DNA of 21,940 nt, taken from Chara braunii. Taxonomy: Eukaryota > Streptophyta > Charophyceae > Charales > Characeae. Positions 1 through 8,663 of the stretch are shown here, in pieces. The stretch's first letter is position 1, and each line of letters starts with the position of its first letter. Where the stretch lies: positions 837,484 through 859,423 of the forward strand of contig BFEA01000421.1 of assembly GCA_003427395.1 (NCBI GenBank). The letters run 5' to 3'. Below the pieces are notes generated by a model, which searched no databases, was not told where the DNA came from, and saw nothing but the letters and a program-made list of their open reading frames with translations. A program made the position numbers and the translations under genes.

Positions 1-1284
1 CACACTCTAGAAGCTCAAACTGGTTAGCGAGGCTTGACGTCCAGAATTTGAATGCACGGCTCTGTGACCAATGTCCTCGGCAGAAGAAAGCAGAAATATA
101 TTCCCGACCATTCTTGTCCCTACGATATCTTCCGGGCCGCAATGGGGTGAATATCCGACCAAGTGTGCTTTTTACTTCAACTTACCTGTACTTTTTGCGG
201 CGGGTGTTTATTCCGAAAATGGGCCTTATGCTTCCAGGAGGGCCCTGTATAAGCTGAGGAGTAGTGGTAGGTAGATCGTGAAAGGTGAAAATGAGACACA
301 TAAAATGGGCCGCCTTCCATCACCCGCCATTTGCCGCGTTCCCCGAGCGCCACATCGTTCCTTCCGAAATTACTTCCCGTTATTTGTCGTTTCCTGGTTC
401 TTTCTGGGCCCGACGGGGTTCGAGCGCACTCGCGCTGTTGACCGGCAGCTGCACGCCCGTAAGGTTCGCCCACATGCCCGACTGTACCATTGTTCAAAAA
501 AAAAGAAAAAGGGCGGCGACCTTGAGGTACCACCATTGAATTGACCGACCCCAGGTGATCCAGAATGATTTTATTCTGGTCATCTCATTGTATCTCGATT
601 CGAGCTTGAGCCTGTGTGTCGCAGTCTGTCGGTGTACCAACTGGGCTGGGCCCGTAGGTACTGTACCATGGTTCACTTTCTAAGGGCATCGCAAAACCAC
701 TCTAGAAATGTGCAAAATGAGAATGAAATTCGCGCTAGAACGTGGCCAGATGCACTCGCCGCATTTTTGTCTTTCTCAAATTTCGAGAGTAGTGTGGCGA
801 GGCCCTAAGTATAAGTAGCTCTAATATCACTGTAGTCATCTGCGTACCGTTGGATTCGAACTCAGGATCTGCAGAGCAGCAGCTTCCATTTCTTTTGCAC
901 GGTTCCATCCGCCTGGCGCATTGTCATTTCTTTTTTACCCCTTTTTAGGGGGTCCAAATCGACGACTTGCCCCTTCATTACTACGATCTTCCTCTCACAC
1001 CTTCTCACACCGCCAGTTTTGCAACACGTATCTGTCAGACAGACACAAAATCTCCGCCTTACGTGGGTTTGACGTCGGGTGGCCTTTTCAGCCCAGGGTG
1101 GCCTTGATTGCCTTCAGGGAACCCCCAACGGGCATCTGAGTGGTCAGTCGCTGTGCCTCCCCGATTACCCCTCCCCCTATGAACATCTATTGACTAACCG
1201 GGTATCTGACAAGTGTGACCAACAATGGCGGGGAAAGGCAGCAGAGATCTCAGGCCCAAATTCTGCAAATCCCAACCAGCATCA
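1..1284. other. Unassigned region with no supported gene
   Basis: No open frame here has recognisable motifs, and the short open stretches overlap one another on both strands as expected by chance. Visible details are a short hairpin at about 561-578 (CAGAAT, then ATTCTG after a 6-base loop), an A-rich run near 497-509, and a minus-strand motif at about 852-864 resembling a pol III B box but without a foldable tRNA. It is probably old repeat DNA. Confidence 0.5.
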
Positions 1285-1770
1285 GGGCATACTCACATGG
1301 CAAACCCAAATCCACAAAATATGCGAATTTGGGAAGGGCCGATTTAAACCACCAGTACTTGGCCCAGCTATCGATGCCGAGCCTGGAATGCCCCTGAGCG
1401 CCAATTTTCGCCGTACCATTTTGAATTTTTTTTGGCTGGCGCTTAGGTCACACTGCTGTACCTTTTCAGATGGGACAAGGTCACGGCCATCTGGAGAAAT
1501 GGGGATTTGGTACTTGGCTGGTCACAAGGGGCCATCCACAAATTGTGCAAGAACTTTTGTGAACGAATTTTTGCCAATTTTCGAAGAAAATGCAAAAAAA
1601 GAAAAAGGGCATTTGTGGTCACCTCCAGAGGTCACCGCAAAATCCCTTGCCCCGGGGCTTCCCAGGCCGCTGACAAATGGGCACTGGAATAGTACATTAG
1701 ATCCGTGTGACCGGCCTTTTCCCCTTTTTGGGGCGATTTTGGGATTATAGGTCCCCGTGTGAGTATGCCC
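1285..1770. repeat. Short non-coding repeat, copy 1, with inverted 12-bp ends
   Basis: The segment begins with GGGCATACTCAC (1285-1296) and ends with its exact reverse complement GTGAGTATGCCC (1759-1770), so the 486-bp unit has 12-bp terminal inverted repeats. Just inside the left end, 1306-1340 is an imperfect form of the small palindrome that is better preserved in copy 2. Long blocks recur in copy 2: one starting CCTTTTCAGATGGGACAAGG (1461), one starting TTTGGTACTTGGCTGGTCAC, and one around GTGCAAGAACTTTTG. About 80 bp near 1340-1440 has no counterpart in copy 2. Two frames are open across this unit but neither shows a known domain, so I read it as a non-autonomous element (MITE-like) or satellite unit. 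No clear target-site duplication is visible. Confidence 0.6.
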
Positions 1771-2182
1771 TTGCACTGCGACCCCAAATCCGCAAAATAT
1801 GCGGATTTGGGAAGGGCCTACTTGAGGTTTTGGGCATGGTTCACGTCACACTGTTGTACCTTTTCAGATGGGACAAGGTCGAAGTCGTCTGGAGAAATGG
1901 GGATTTGGTACTTGGCTGGTCACACGACGTCATCCACAAATTGTGCAAGAACTTTTGCGAACGAAGTTTTGCCAATTTTTGAAGAAAATGCGAAGAAAAA
2001 AAATAGGGCATTTGCGGTCACCTCCAAAGGTGATCCCAAAATCCCTTACTCCGCGGCTTCCCAAGCCGCTGCCAAATGGGCACACCAAATAGTACATTTG
2101 GTACTTCGGCAAATCTGTGTGATCGGCCCGCTACCCTTTTGGGGGGGCATTTGGGGGTATAGGTCCCAGTGTGAGTATGCCC
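1771..2182. repeat. Short non-coding repeat, copy 2, head-to-tail with copy 1
   Basis: This is a second copy in the same orientation, ending with the same GTGAGTATGCCC (2171-2182). The internal palindrome is well kept at about 1784-1810: CCAAATCCGCA and TGCGGATTTGG flank a 5-base loop. The block starting CCTTTTCAGATGGGACAAGG lies at 1859, 398 bp after its copy-1 counterpart. The copies differ by many substitutions and small indels, so the duplication is not recent. The unit has no left-hand GGGCATACTCAC of its own and seems to share the junction with copy 1. Confidence 0.6.
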
Positions 2183-3142
2183 TCAGAAGGGCACACATAC
2201 TTGGTCAGGGTTTTTTGGACCGTTGGAAAGGGAAATGGACCAAAATAATAGAAAGAGAGAGGAAGGAAGGAGAGAAAGAAAGGGAGAGAGAACTAAGTTC
2301 CCGACTTTTGAGGGCTATAGTCCTATTCACTCTCACCCGATGAGACACGCTACTGCGAGTAGAGTAACTCACCTTATGCTTGACGTAGCTGGGGGACCGA
2401 TATTTTGGTCTTCTTGCTTGTTCGAGCCTGGATAGTGAAGGTTGGCAGTGTGGTACTCTTCTGGGCCAAAAGTACACTGCCCCGCCTTGCAGTCCAAAAC
2501 TTGTCACCACGAGAAAACGAGGCTGAAACGTCAAACGTTGGGCCCGCCGTTGATAAGTTCGATCAGCAGCCCCATTTTCATTTTGTACCTCCAGAATTTG
2601 AGGTGTTAGACCCGCGGCCTAGGCGCCCATGTACTGGTGGTTTAAGGTAGGATGGTAGGCGAAATCTGGGAAGGACGCAGCGGTCGGCGCCTTGGTATCA
2701 AGTTTGAGTTGGCTGTTGAGGCAAACAGTGAGTACCAGTGAAAACCTCGGGTGCGATTGGTCAACAAGGAGGTTGTGGTCTCAACGGGCAGGCTTGAGCA
2801 TCAGGCGAGAGTCAAGGTAAAGAAGGATTTAGGTAGGAGAAGGGACAAATACCCGGGAAAAAGGCAGTGGGTGCATAAGAAGGAATCTACGACGGAAGTA
2901 TCTTTGCGAAGTCGGATCTTAGCGCCGATAGCAGACCAAGCGGGACCAGTGGGGCTATGGTGGAGTTTGAAAGCTCGACTAGGAGTTAGCTAAGGGAACC
3001 TTGCACGCTAAAACACGGGGTGCTCAAAAAATTGTGGCTCGGTGGGCTACTTAAATGAACAATCAACTAGATGTTCCAAGAAGAGTATTGGATGATGAAG
3101 GAAAGCCTACACTTAACTCCGCCTCCTTTACTGGGTTTCTTT
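2183..3142. other. Unassigned region with a GA-rich tract
   Basis: A purine-rich GA tract lies at about 2247-2291. The remainder holds only short open stretches. Some short frames near 2900-3140 read like decayed coding sequence, but stops interrupt each one and no family is recognisable, so no gene is called. Confidence 0.4.
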
Positions 3143-3220
3143 GAGGAAGGGGCTCACACTAGATTCCGAGTGACCTTCCTCGGATTTCCGAGTCCGAAAT
3201 CTAGTGTGAGCCCCTTCCTC
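3143..3220. repeat. Hairpin with perfect 23-bp arms
   Basis: The left arm 3143-3165 (GAGGAAGGGGCTCACACTAG followed by ATT) is exactly complementary to 3198-3220. The 32-base loop contains shorter TTCCGAG and CTCGGA words that could pair with each other. It sits 25 bp upstream of the Penelope-like element. It may be a small foldback element, a remnant of the insertion site, or part of another element. No function is assigned. Confidence 0.8.
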
Positions 3221-3244
3221 GGAAAAAAATCCAAAAAAACACTA

Positions 3245-3927
3245 TGTGGTGACAGGGCCTATGACAGGGTTTGATGACTGTGTCCTGTTAGACTAGTGTT
3301 TCCTTTTTCCTTCCTGTTGATAATGAGGCCTTTGGAACCGAGGCTCTTTGGTTTTGTTTTGGACTTTGGTTCCGCGTAGGATTCGTCGAGGGTCAGGTAG
3401 GGGTAACTGGCCCCGATTTTTTGCCTCGTCAGTTTGCTTAGTTTGCGGGGTAGGAATTAGGCCCTTTGAGCCCAAGTCATTGTGTGGCTTTGCGTGTGTT
3501 TTGGCTCTCTGACTCTTTTGACTTGGGGAACACCCCCTATTGGTAATTTTCGAGCATAGACAATAAGTTGGGTAAGACCGATACCGCACGTACCTGGACA
3601 CGAGTTAGCGTTTGAGGATAGCTGCAGCTATTATTGTCGGTACAGAGCATCGACTGGACATTGGCAATTAACACCAAGGTACTTAAGCAGTGTTCAGTAC
3701 TGTAGTAATCCTCTTTTGGTGGACGGTCCTCCACGGCTCTTGCCACGGTAGACCCTGGGTATGTGATAAGATCGGCGGATTTTTTGGATTGTGGTTTGAA
3801 TGAAGAAGGTTACCGAGTACTTTCAGTGTTTACGTGTGTTGTGTTGTTTTGCTATCTTACATACGGTGCAATGATTGTTATCCTGCATGTTGTGTAATGA
3901 TGAGTGTCTTCACTTTATCTCAACATA
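3245..3927 (+). repeat. Left pseudo-LTR of the Penelope-like element
   Basis: This repeat starts TGTGGTGACAGGGCC and ends CTTTATCTCAACATA, matching 8007-8663 along its whole length. By eye the copies differ by roughly 35-40 substitutions, mostly transitions. The left copy carries 42 bp (about 3829-3870, beginning TACGTGTGTTG) that the right copy lacks. Direct flanking repeats of this kind are usual in Penelope-like elements, where they arise from tandem or partial insertions. The left copy would be expected to carry the promoter, but I see no convincing TATA or initiator motif. No hammerhead-ribozyme core was found by eye. Confidence 0.85.
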
Positions 3928-4112
3928 GACCTTCAGAGGCATGTGTGAACCTTCCTGGAGTCATTGACTGGGAGTGAGTGAGCATGGTACGGTGTCAATT
4001 CGACACATATTAATTGGACACGTTGTTGCTGCATGTCTGTTTCTACGGACTTCTGATACAGCCGAGTGGTGTGGCATTGGTGGAGGGGACCTTCGTCTTC
4101 GGACATCGAAGT

Positions 4113-5354
4113 ATGGCGGGTGATCGGCATCGCGAAGGCTACAATGAGTGGAGGCCTCCTCGGACACCGGAGCCCGGGCGACGGGACAACCATGACCTCG
4201 ACAACAGTCGTGAGCGGCAGGGAGGTTCGCGAAGTAGTAGTCGTGAGGATCGGAGGGACGAACCTCCACGACGGGGGCCACCTACGTGCTTCGGATGTAG
4301 GGTGGTCGTTCATTACTGTACAGATTGCTAGCGTTACTGGTTTGATCCTGTCACTCGATGCCAGATGGAAGCGGATGGCTACGTTTGCCCAGCGGAGTTC
4401 AATCGGAGGACCGGTCCCCCATCGCCGCCAAGGCAGCAGCCGCTTGTACCCGAAGTTGTGGCTCATGATCGCCTTGACGAACTAGATCGGACGGTAGCGT
4501 CTGTTCATGAGTTTGTCGATATGGAGCGGGCTAGGCATGCCGAGAAGGAACAGAGTCGCCGTGAATGAGAGGCAGCTCGTAGGGCCGAGGAGGAGGCACG
4601 AGCCGCAGAAGCTGAACGAGCACTTCGTAAAGCCGACAAGCTCCGTAAGCGAGAGGAGGAACAACTGACGATGACCAAGGCCGTCAAAGTACAACTTTTC
4701 GTACGACTGGGTGACATCCGTGAGGAGATTAAAACTGAGGTGCGGAAGGCGCTGACTAGTACCTTGGTGAGTATCGTTAATACCAAGGAGAAAGAGAAAG
4801 TCGTCGTTATCGAGGAGTTGCCGACTACATCTGGTATATCCAGTGAGGTTGAAGTCATTACGGAGAAAGCGGGTAAACTGTCCATTCAGGAAAAGCGGAA
4901 ACGCGGGGAGGACACACCAGTGGGTGACAGCCCACCTGTGACCACCCCAGCTAAACGGACCAGTAAGCGGATGGGGATTCGCCCGGTACGCTTGTGCGAG
5001 CGTCTTCAGCGAACCCGGACGAAGATTGCGGTTCGGCGGTCAGCCAGACGAGCAACTACTAAAGCACTGACAGCTATGAAGCCTCCGGTCAAGGATACAG
5101 TTATGGAGCGTCTGCTTTTCCTCGATAACACCCGGAGAGAGCTGTCCACCTTGGATTACGACATGTTGAGGATGATCTGTCGAGAGGAAGGGGTCAACTA
5201 CAGTACGAAGGTGCAAGCAATTTTTGATGTCGCTCACCGACGTGCGCAGGTACGTTTCGGGGAGCAAGTACCCGATTTCGGTGCTTTCGAGAGTGTGGAG
5301 GACGAGGCGGCTCATTCCGGGAACGATGAGAATGATGGCGGTGGATGTAACTGA
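4113..5354 (+). pseudogene. ORF1: CCHC zinc-knuckle, SAP-like protein of the Penelope-like element, two stops
   Basis: One frame runs from ATG 4113 to TGA 5352-5354, 413 codons, interrupted by TAG at 4329 and TGA at 4566 and without frameshifts. The first ~55 residues are rich in Arg, Pro, Ser and Asp. A zinc knuckle follows at 4287-4328 (CFGCRVVVHYCTDC, pattern CX2CX4HX4C), with TAG directly after it. From about 4500 to 4660 the sequence is rich in Arg, Glu and Ala and probably forms a charged helix or coiled coil; the TGA at 4566 lies in it. A basic stretch (about 4960-5070) precedes an SAP-like helix-turn-helix pattern at about 5136-5258 (LDYDMLRMICREEGV and a following helix). The C-terminus is acidic and Gly-rich. 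By analogy with Gag-like proteins it would bind element RNA or DNA. The TGA fits loss of a CGA Arg codon and the TAG fits loss of a CAG Gln codon. The frame is open upstream from 4014, but 4113 is its first ATG. Confidence 0.75.
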
Positions 5355-5362
5355 ATCTGGTT

Positions 5363-5384
5363 AACGACCTTTCAATGGGTCGTT
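5363..5384 (+). promoter_or_regulatory. Stem-loop just after ORF1, possible recoding or reinitiation signal
   Basis: AACGACC (5363-5369) pairs perfectly with GGTCGTT (5378-5384) across an 8-base loop, starting 8 bases after the ORF1 stop. ORF2 begins downstream in a different frame and has no ATG before its endonuclease domain, so a structural element here could assist translation of ORF2. That role is inference; the stem is short and could be incidental. Confidence 0.3.
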
Positions 5385-5437
5385 GTCTCTGAGGTCATAG
5401 CAGTTTTTCGGAGTGGAGTTGATGATAACCTTGATGA

Positions 5438-8014
5438 GATTTTTTGTCTCTTGATGCTCTTGCTTACTTTGCGAGTTGTCTTCAATGGCTCAACAAATGT
5501 ATAGACTCTTGGGTGAAACTTTTCCTGCATTTTGGTCTGGATTTTTTAAAGCAGCCCTGTTGTGTGTACGTGGTTACTTCGACGAGATGTAAGTCGCAGT
5601 ATGTAGGTCAAACTTCACGGGCACCTGCAGTTAGATGGAAGGAGCATTTGTCTGTTTGTAAACGTCATGTTAAGACATCACGTCTGTATAGGTGGTGAAA
5701 ATGCTTCGGTCACGAATCTTACTGTCTGCTGCCCGTTGAAATTGTCGAAGCTGCTGACTTGGTCACCGTGGAGTCTGTCTTTATCCGCCAATGGAGTCCC
5801 TTCTTAAATACAACAGGAACTTGTTCGGGCTTATCTAAGAACGAACGGTCTGGGAAGAAGGAAATAATTAGACGGTCTGAGACAAAAGGTTGCATCGTCT
5901 TTCGATATCTAAAACGTTGGAGGGCACGTAAGAGTGTGAATAAACCAATTTTGGTCTCCATCTTACGTAACCCCCAACGTCTTGGGCTGATTCGTAAGTG
6001 GGACTTGGACTCACTATCTAGCTTGTTCAACACAATAAAGGACTTTGAGAAGAAAAGTACACGTGCATACTTCAGACGTTTGATTGGAAGGGTTGTCACA
6101 GATGGATTTGGGTTCAACTTCTCTGCTTGAATTATTGTTCGATTGATGATTGATGATTGGATCAGACTGGTTGCTGTTCGTAAGTTGGTGAATGATAAGC
6201 TAGCTGGGTTGACGTTGCCACCTTGTGTTATCCGACGTGCACGACGATCACTTCGCATCATTTGGACTTGAAATCCAAGTGTTGCTGATTTGATTCACAA
6301 CCATAGGGCCTTTGCCCGATTGGATATGTTACCCTGCGCATGCGCAGGATTGTCGTACCCACGGGTAAGAGGTCACGTGCGGGTCCGATTACGCGATGTG
6401 AGTAACGTCACACCGCTGGTGATGAATGCCAATAATGTCCCCAAAGCTAACCATCGGGATAGGGGGTTGAAGTTGGGCCGGGAAATTACGGAGAGTTTCT
6501 CCAAGTGGACCAATATTAAAGAACAGACAGTTTCCTGTTCCACTGTTGAAGTGAATCGGTGCATGACACCACCTTGTTCAAGCGAGGGTTGTTGTTTTTT
6601 TCATACGAGTATGGTTACAGAGGTAAAGCAAAGGTTCAGCGGTCTTGTGCTCACCCTCCTGGATAGGAATCCTGGGGAAACTCTGGTGCTCTGTCCCATG
6701 TTGTATTATGAAGGGTTGATGACCCTGTTAATACGGAATGTTGGCTATGTGCTTACCATGACGACGGAACAAACGGTGCTCAAAAGCATGGGGCTAGCAT
6801 TGAAGGAGTCTGGGATCGTGGAGTTCGCCAGATGGGACAGGAAAGGTTCCATTGACCATGCTTTTGCTATGCCTAAGCATAAGGACTTGGAACGTTTCTG
6901 CCCTATCTTCCCGTCGTATTCCGAATCAACGGCAAGAACCAGTAAAGTCGTTGCTCGAGTTTTCAACCATCTGTTGGATTGGTTGCGTGCAGACTGACAC
7001 TTTAATTTGAAAGCAGTGTCATTGTTGAGAAAGCGTTTGGAAGTAATCCATTGTAAATTGTTGTCCCGGAGTAGTGACCAAGGTCTGGTATCGCAATCAT
7101 TCGACATTAAAGACATGTTCAGCCTTCTGCCGCATGAAGAAATTTTGGACGCAGTGACTTGGCTTCTGGACTTTCATATGGAGAAAGGCAGAAGCTTCGT
7201 TCGAGTAAACCCGAGGGGAAAGGGGTCCAGTTTCGGAGTTACAACAGGCCACGATCACTGGAGGAGGGTCGATTTTGTGGACATTCGCAAATTTGTGGAA
7301 TTCGAACTGTTTCATACATATACTTACGCTTTGGGTACTTTGCTGCAGCAAAGGATCGGGATACCGATGGGAAAGAGCACCTCTCCTCCATTGGCATGTA
7401 TCATGTGCACTCAGGCCGAGTATCTGTTCATTCGCAGCCTGGGAAAGCAAAGCAGGGCAGTTTTCAGGATTCGCTTAATTGACGATGTCAATCTTTTCAT
7501 TGCGGAAGGACACCTGAAAGAGATGGAGGCGGGAGACATTTTTTCAAGATTCAATGACTGTTACCCTGATAAGCTGACGCTGAAAAGAACAGATAACGGA
7601 TCCGGTAACTGGGATCTTTTGGGATGCGTGGTAGGGATTAACAGTGATCGCCCTTTCATCGAGTGTGTGCAAATCTCGAAGAACGAAGAGACGCTATGGA
7701 CGGAGAAACGTCTCACTTTCTTCAATGGTCAATCTTACCTTTCTTGGGGCAGTAAGACTCAGAAGAGCCAAGTTCTAGCCGTCCACCTACACCGTATTGA
7801 CCGTAATACATCCGCAAGATATGAAATCCCGAGATGGTTTGTGTCTTTGAAAAAGGGAATCCAGATTGAAGGATGTCCCCCCGGACTTCTTTCTTCGGAT
7901 TCTCAAGCGTTTCACTTACGGATGTGGCGCCTATTGGAAGCTGGTGGTCGATATGGTGAGTTGAGTGACTCTGTCGCTGTAAATAATTTCGGTGCCCTAC
8001 AGGATCTGTGGTGA
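5438..8014 (+). pseudogene. ORF2: GIY-YIG endonuclease, CxC linker and reverse transcriptase, four in-frame TGA
   Basis: A single frame of 858 codons is broken only by TGA at 5696, 6128, 6269 and 6995, with no frameshift. The GIY-YIG domain (about 5555-5812) shows VYVV then YVGQTSRAPAVRWKEH, and a distal block VESVFIRQWSPFLN with the expected catalytic Glu (5771) and Asn (5807). A linker follows, with the Cys-Ala-Cys motif in LPCACAGL (6335-6343). The RT shows an upstream fingers block (MPKHKDLERFCPIFPSYS, about 6869-6922), motif A FDIKDMF (Asp at 7103), motif B GIPMGKSTSPPLA (from 7358), motif C RLIDDVNLFI (Asp-Asp at 7481-7486) and motif D/E-like TLKRTDNGSGNWDLLGCVV. All three catalytic Asp residues of the RT are kept. 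The reaction would be target nicking followed by target-primed reverse transcription. No ATG lies between the preceding stop (5435) and the endonuclease, so the start is unresolved. The last few codons lie inside the right repeat. A canonical Penelope element would carry the endonuclease after the RT. Confidence 0.85.
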
Positions 8015-8663
8015 CAGGGCCTGTGACAGGGTTTGATGACTGTGTCCTGTTAGATTAGTGTTTCCTTTTTCCTTCCTGTTGATAATGAGGCCTTTGGAAC
8101 CGAGGCTCTTTGGAACCGAGGCTCTTTGGTTTTGTTTTGGACTTTGGTTCCGAGTAGGATTCGTCGAGGGTCATGTAAGGGTAACTGGCCGCGATTTTTT
8201 GCCTCGTCGGTTTGCTTAGCTTGCGGGGTAGGAATTATGCCCTTTGAGCCCGAGTCGTTGTGTGGCTTTGCGTGTGTTTTGGCTCTCTGACTCTTTTGAC
8301 TTGGGGAACGCCCCCTGTCGGTAATTTTCGAACATGGACAGTAAGTTGGGTAAGACCGATACCACACGTACCTGGACACGAATTAGCGTTTGAGGATAAC
8401 TGCAGTTATTATTGTCGGTACTGAGCATAAACTGGACACTGGCAATTAACACCACTATACTTAAGCAGTGTTCAGTACTGTAGTAATCCTCTTTTGGTGG
8501 ACGGTCCGCCACGGCTCTTGCCGCGGTAGACCCTGGGTATGTGATAAGATCAGCGGATTTTTGGGATTGCGGTTCGAATGAAGAAGGTTACCGAGTACTT
8601 TCAGTGTTGATTGTTATTTTGCATGTTGTGTAATGATGAGTGTCTTCACTTTATCTCAACATA
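8007..8663 (+). repeat. Right pseudo-LTR of the Penelope-like element
   Basis: This copy matches 3245-3927 in the same orientation. It carries a 16-bp tandem duplication (GGAACCGAGGCTCTTT unit, about 8096-8128) that is single in the left copy, and it lacks the 42-bp block near 3829-3870. Its first 8 bases contain the end of ORF2 (TGA 8012-8014). It would supply the 3' untranslated region and polyadenylation site, but I cannot point to a clear signal. The short minus-strand frames here are mirrored in the left copy and have no coding features. Confidence 0.85.

Larger units (their letters stand above)
3245..8663 (+). mobile_element. Penelope-like retroelement with N-terminal GIY-YIG (Chlamys/Naiad-like), inactivated
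   Basis: A 5.4-kb element bounded by direct repeats (3245-3927 and 8007-8663) contains two consecutive plus-strand reading frames. ORF1 has a CCHC knuckle and ORF2 has, in order, a GIY-YIG endonuclease, a linker with a Cys-Ala-Cys motif, and an RT of the Penelope/telomerase type. This permuted order and the CxC linker are the published hallmarks of N-terminal-endonuclease Penelope-like elements (Naiad and Chlamys). An LTR retrotransposon is less likely: there is no integrase, protease or RNase H, no tRNA primer site directly after the left repeat and no polypurine tract before the right one. No convincing target-site duplication is visible (flanks AACACTA and TATAAC). In-frame stops in both ORFs and the divergence of the two repeats indicate an old, non-autonomous copy. 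Confidence 0.85.

Noticed and set aside
835-935. Minus-strand tRNA gene around GAGTTCGAATCC
   Set aside because: The B-box-like word is good, but the flanking T-stem bases do not pair and no acceptor stem or clear A box can be placed, so it is not a tRNA; SINE debris is possible.
1079-2343. Plus-strand proteins of 223 and 194 residues
   Set aside because: They lie over the two tandem repeat copies, use different frames for matching DNA in part, and have no recognisable domain.
3293-3746. Minus-strand genes within the left flanking repeat
   Set aside because: Open stretches recur in the right repeat only because the DNA is duplicated; no domain, and differences between copies do not look coding-constrained.
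3245-3927. Hammerhead ribozyme in the pseudo-LTR
   Set aside because: TTTGATGAC near 3269 resembles part of the core but lacks the exact CTGATGA and a nearby GAAA partner; absence also fits N-terminal-endonuclease elements.
3961-4466. Minus-strand open stretches opposite ORF1
   Set aside because: They are mirror frames of the Arg/Pro-rich ORF1 and carry no motif.
3245-8663. Ordinary Ty1 or Ty3 LTR retrotransposon
   Set aside because: There are direct flanking repeats and a Gag-like knuckle, but no protease, RNase H or integrase, no primer-binding site or polypurine tract, and the enzyme is GIY-YIG plus Penelope-type RT.
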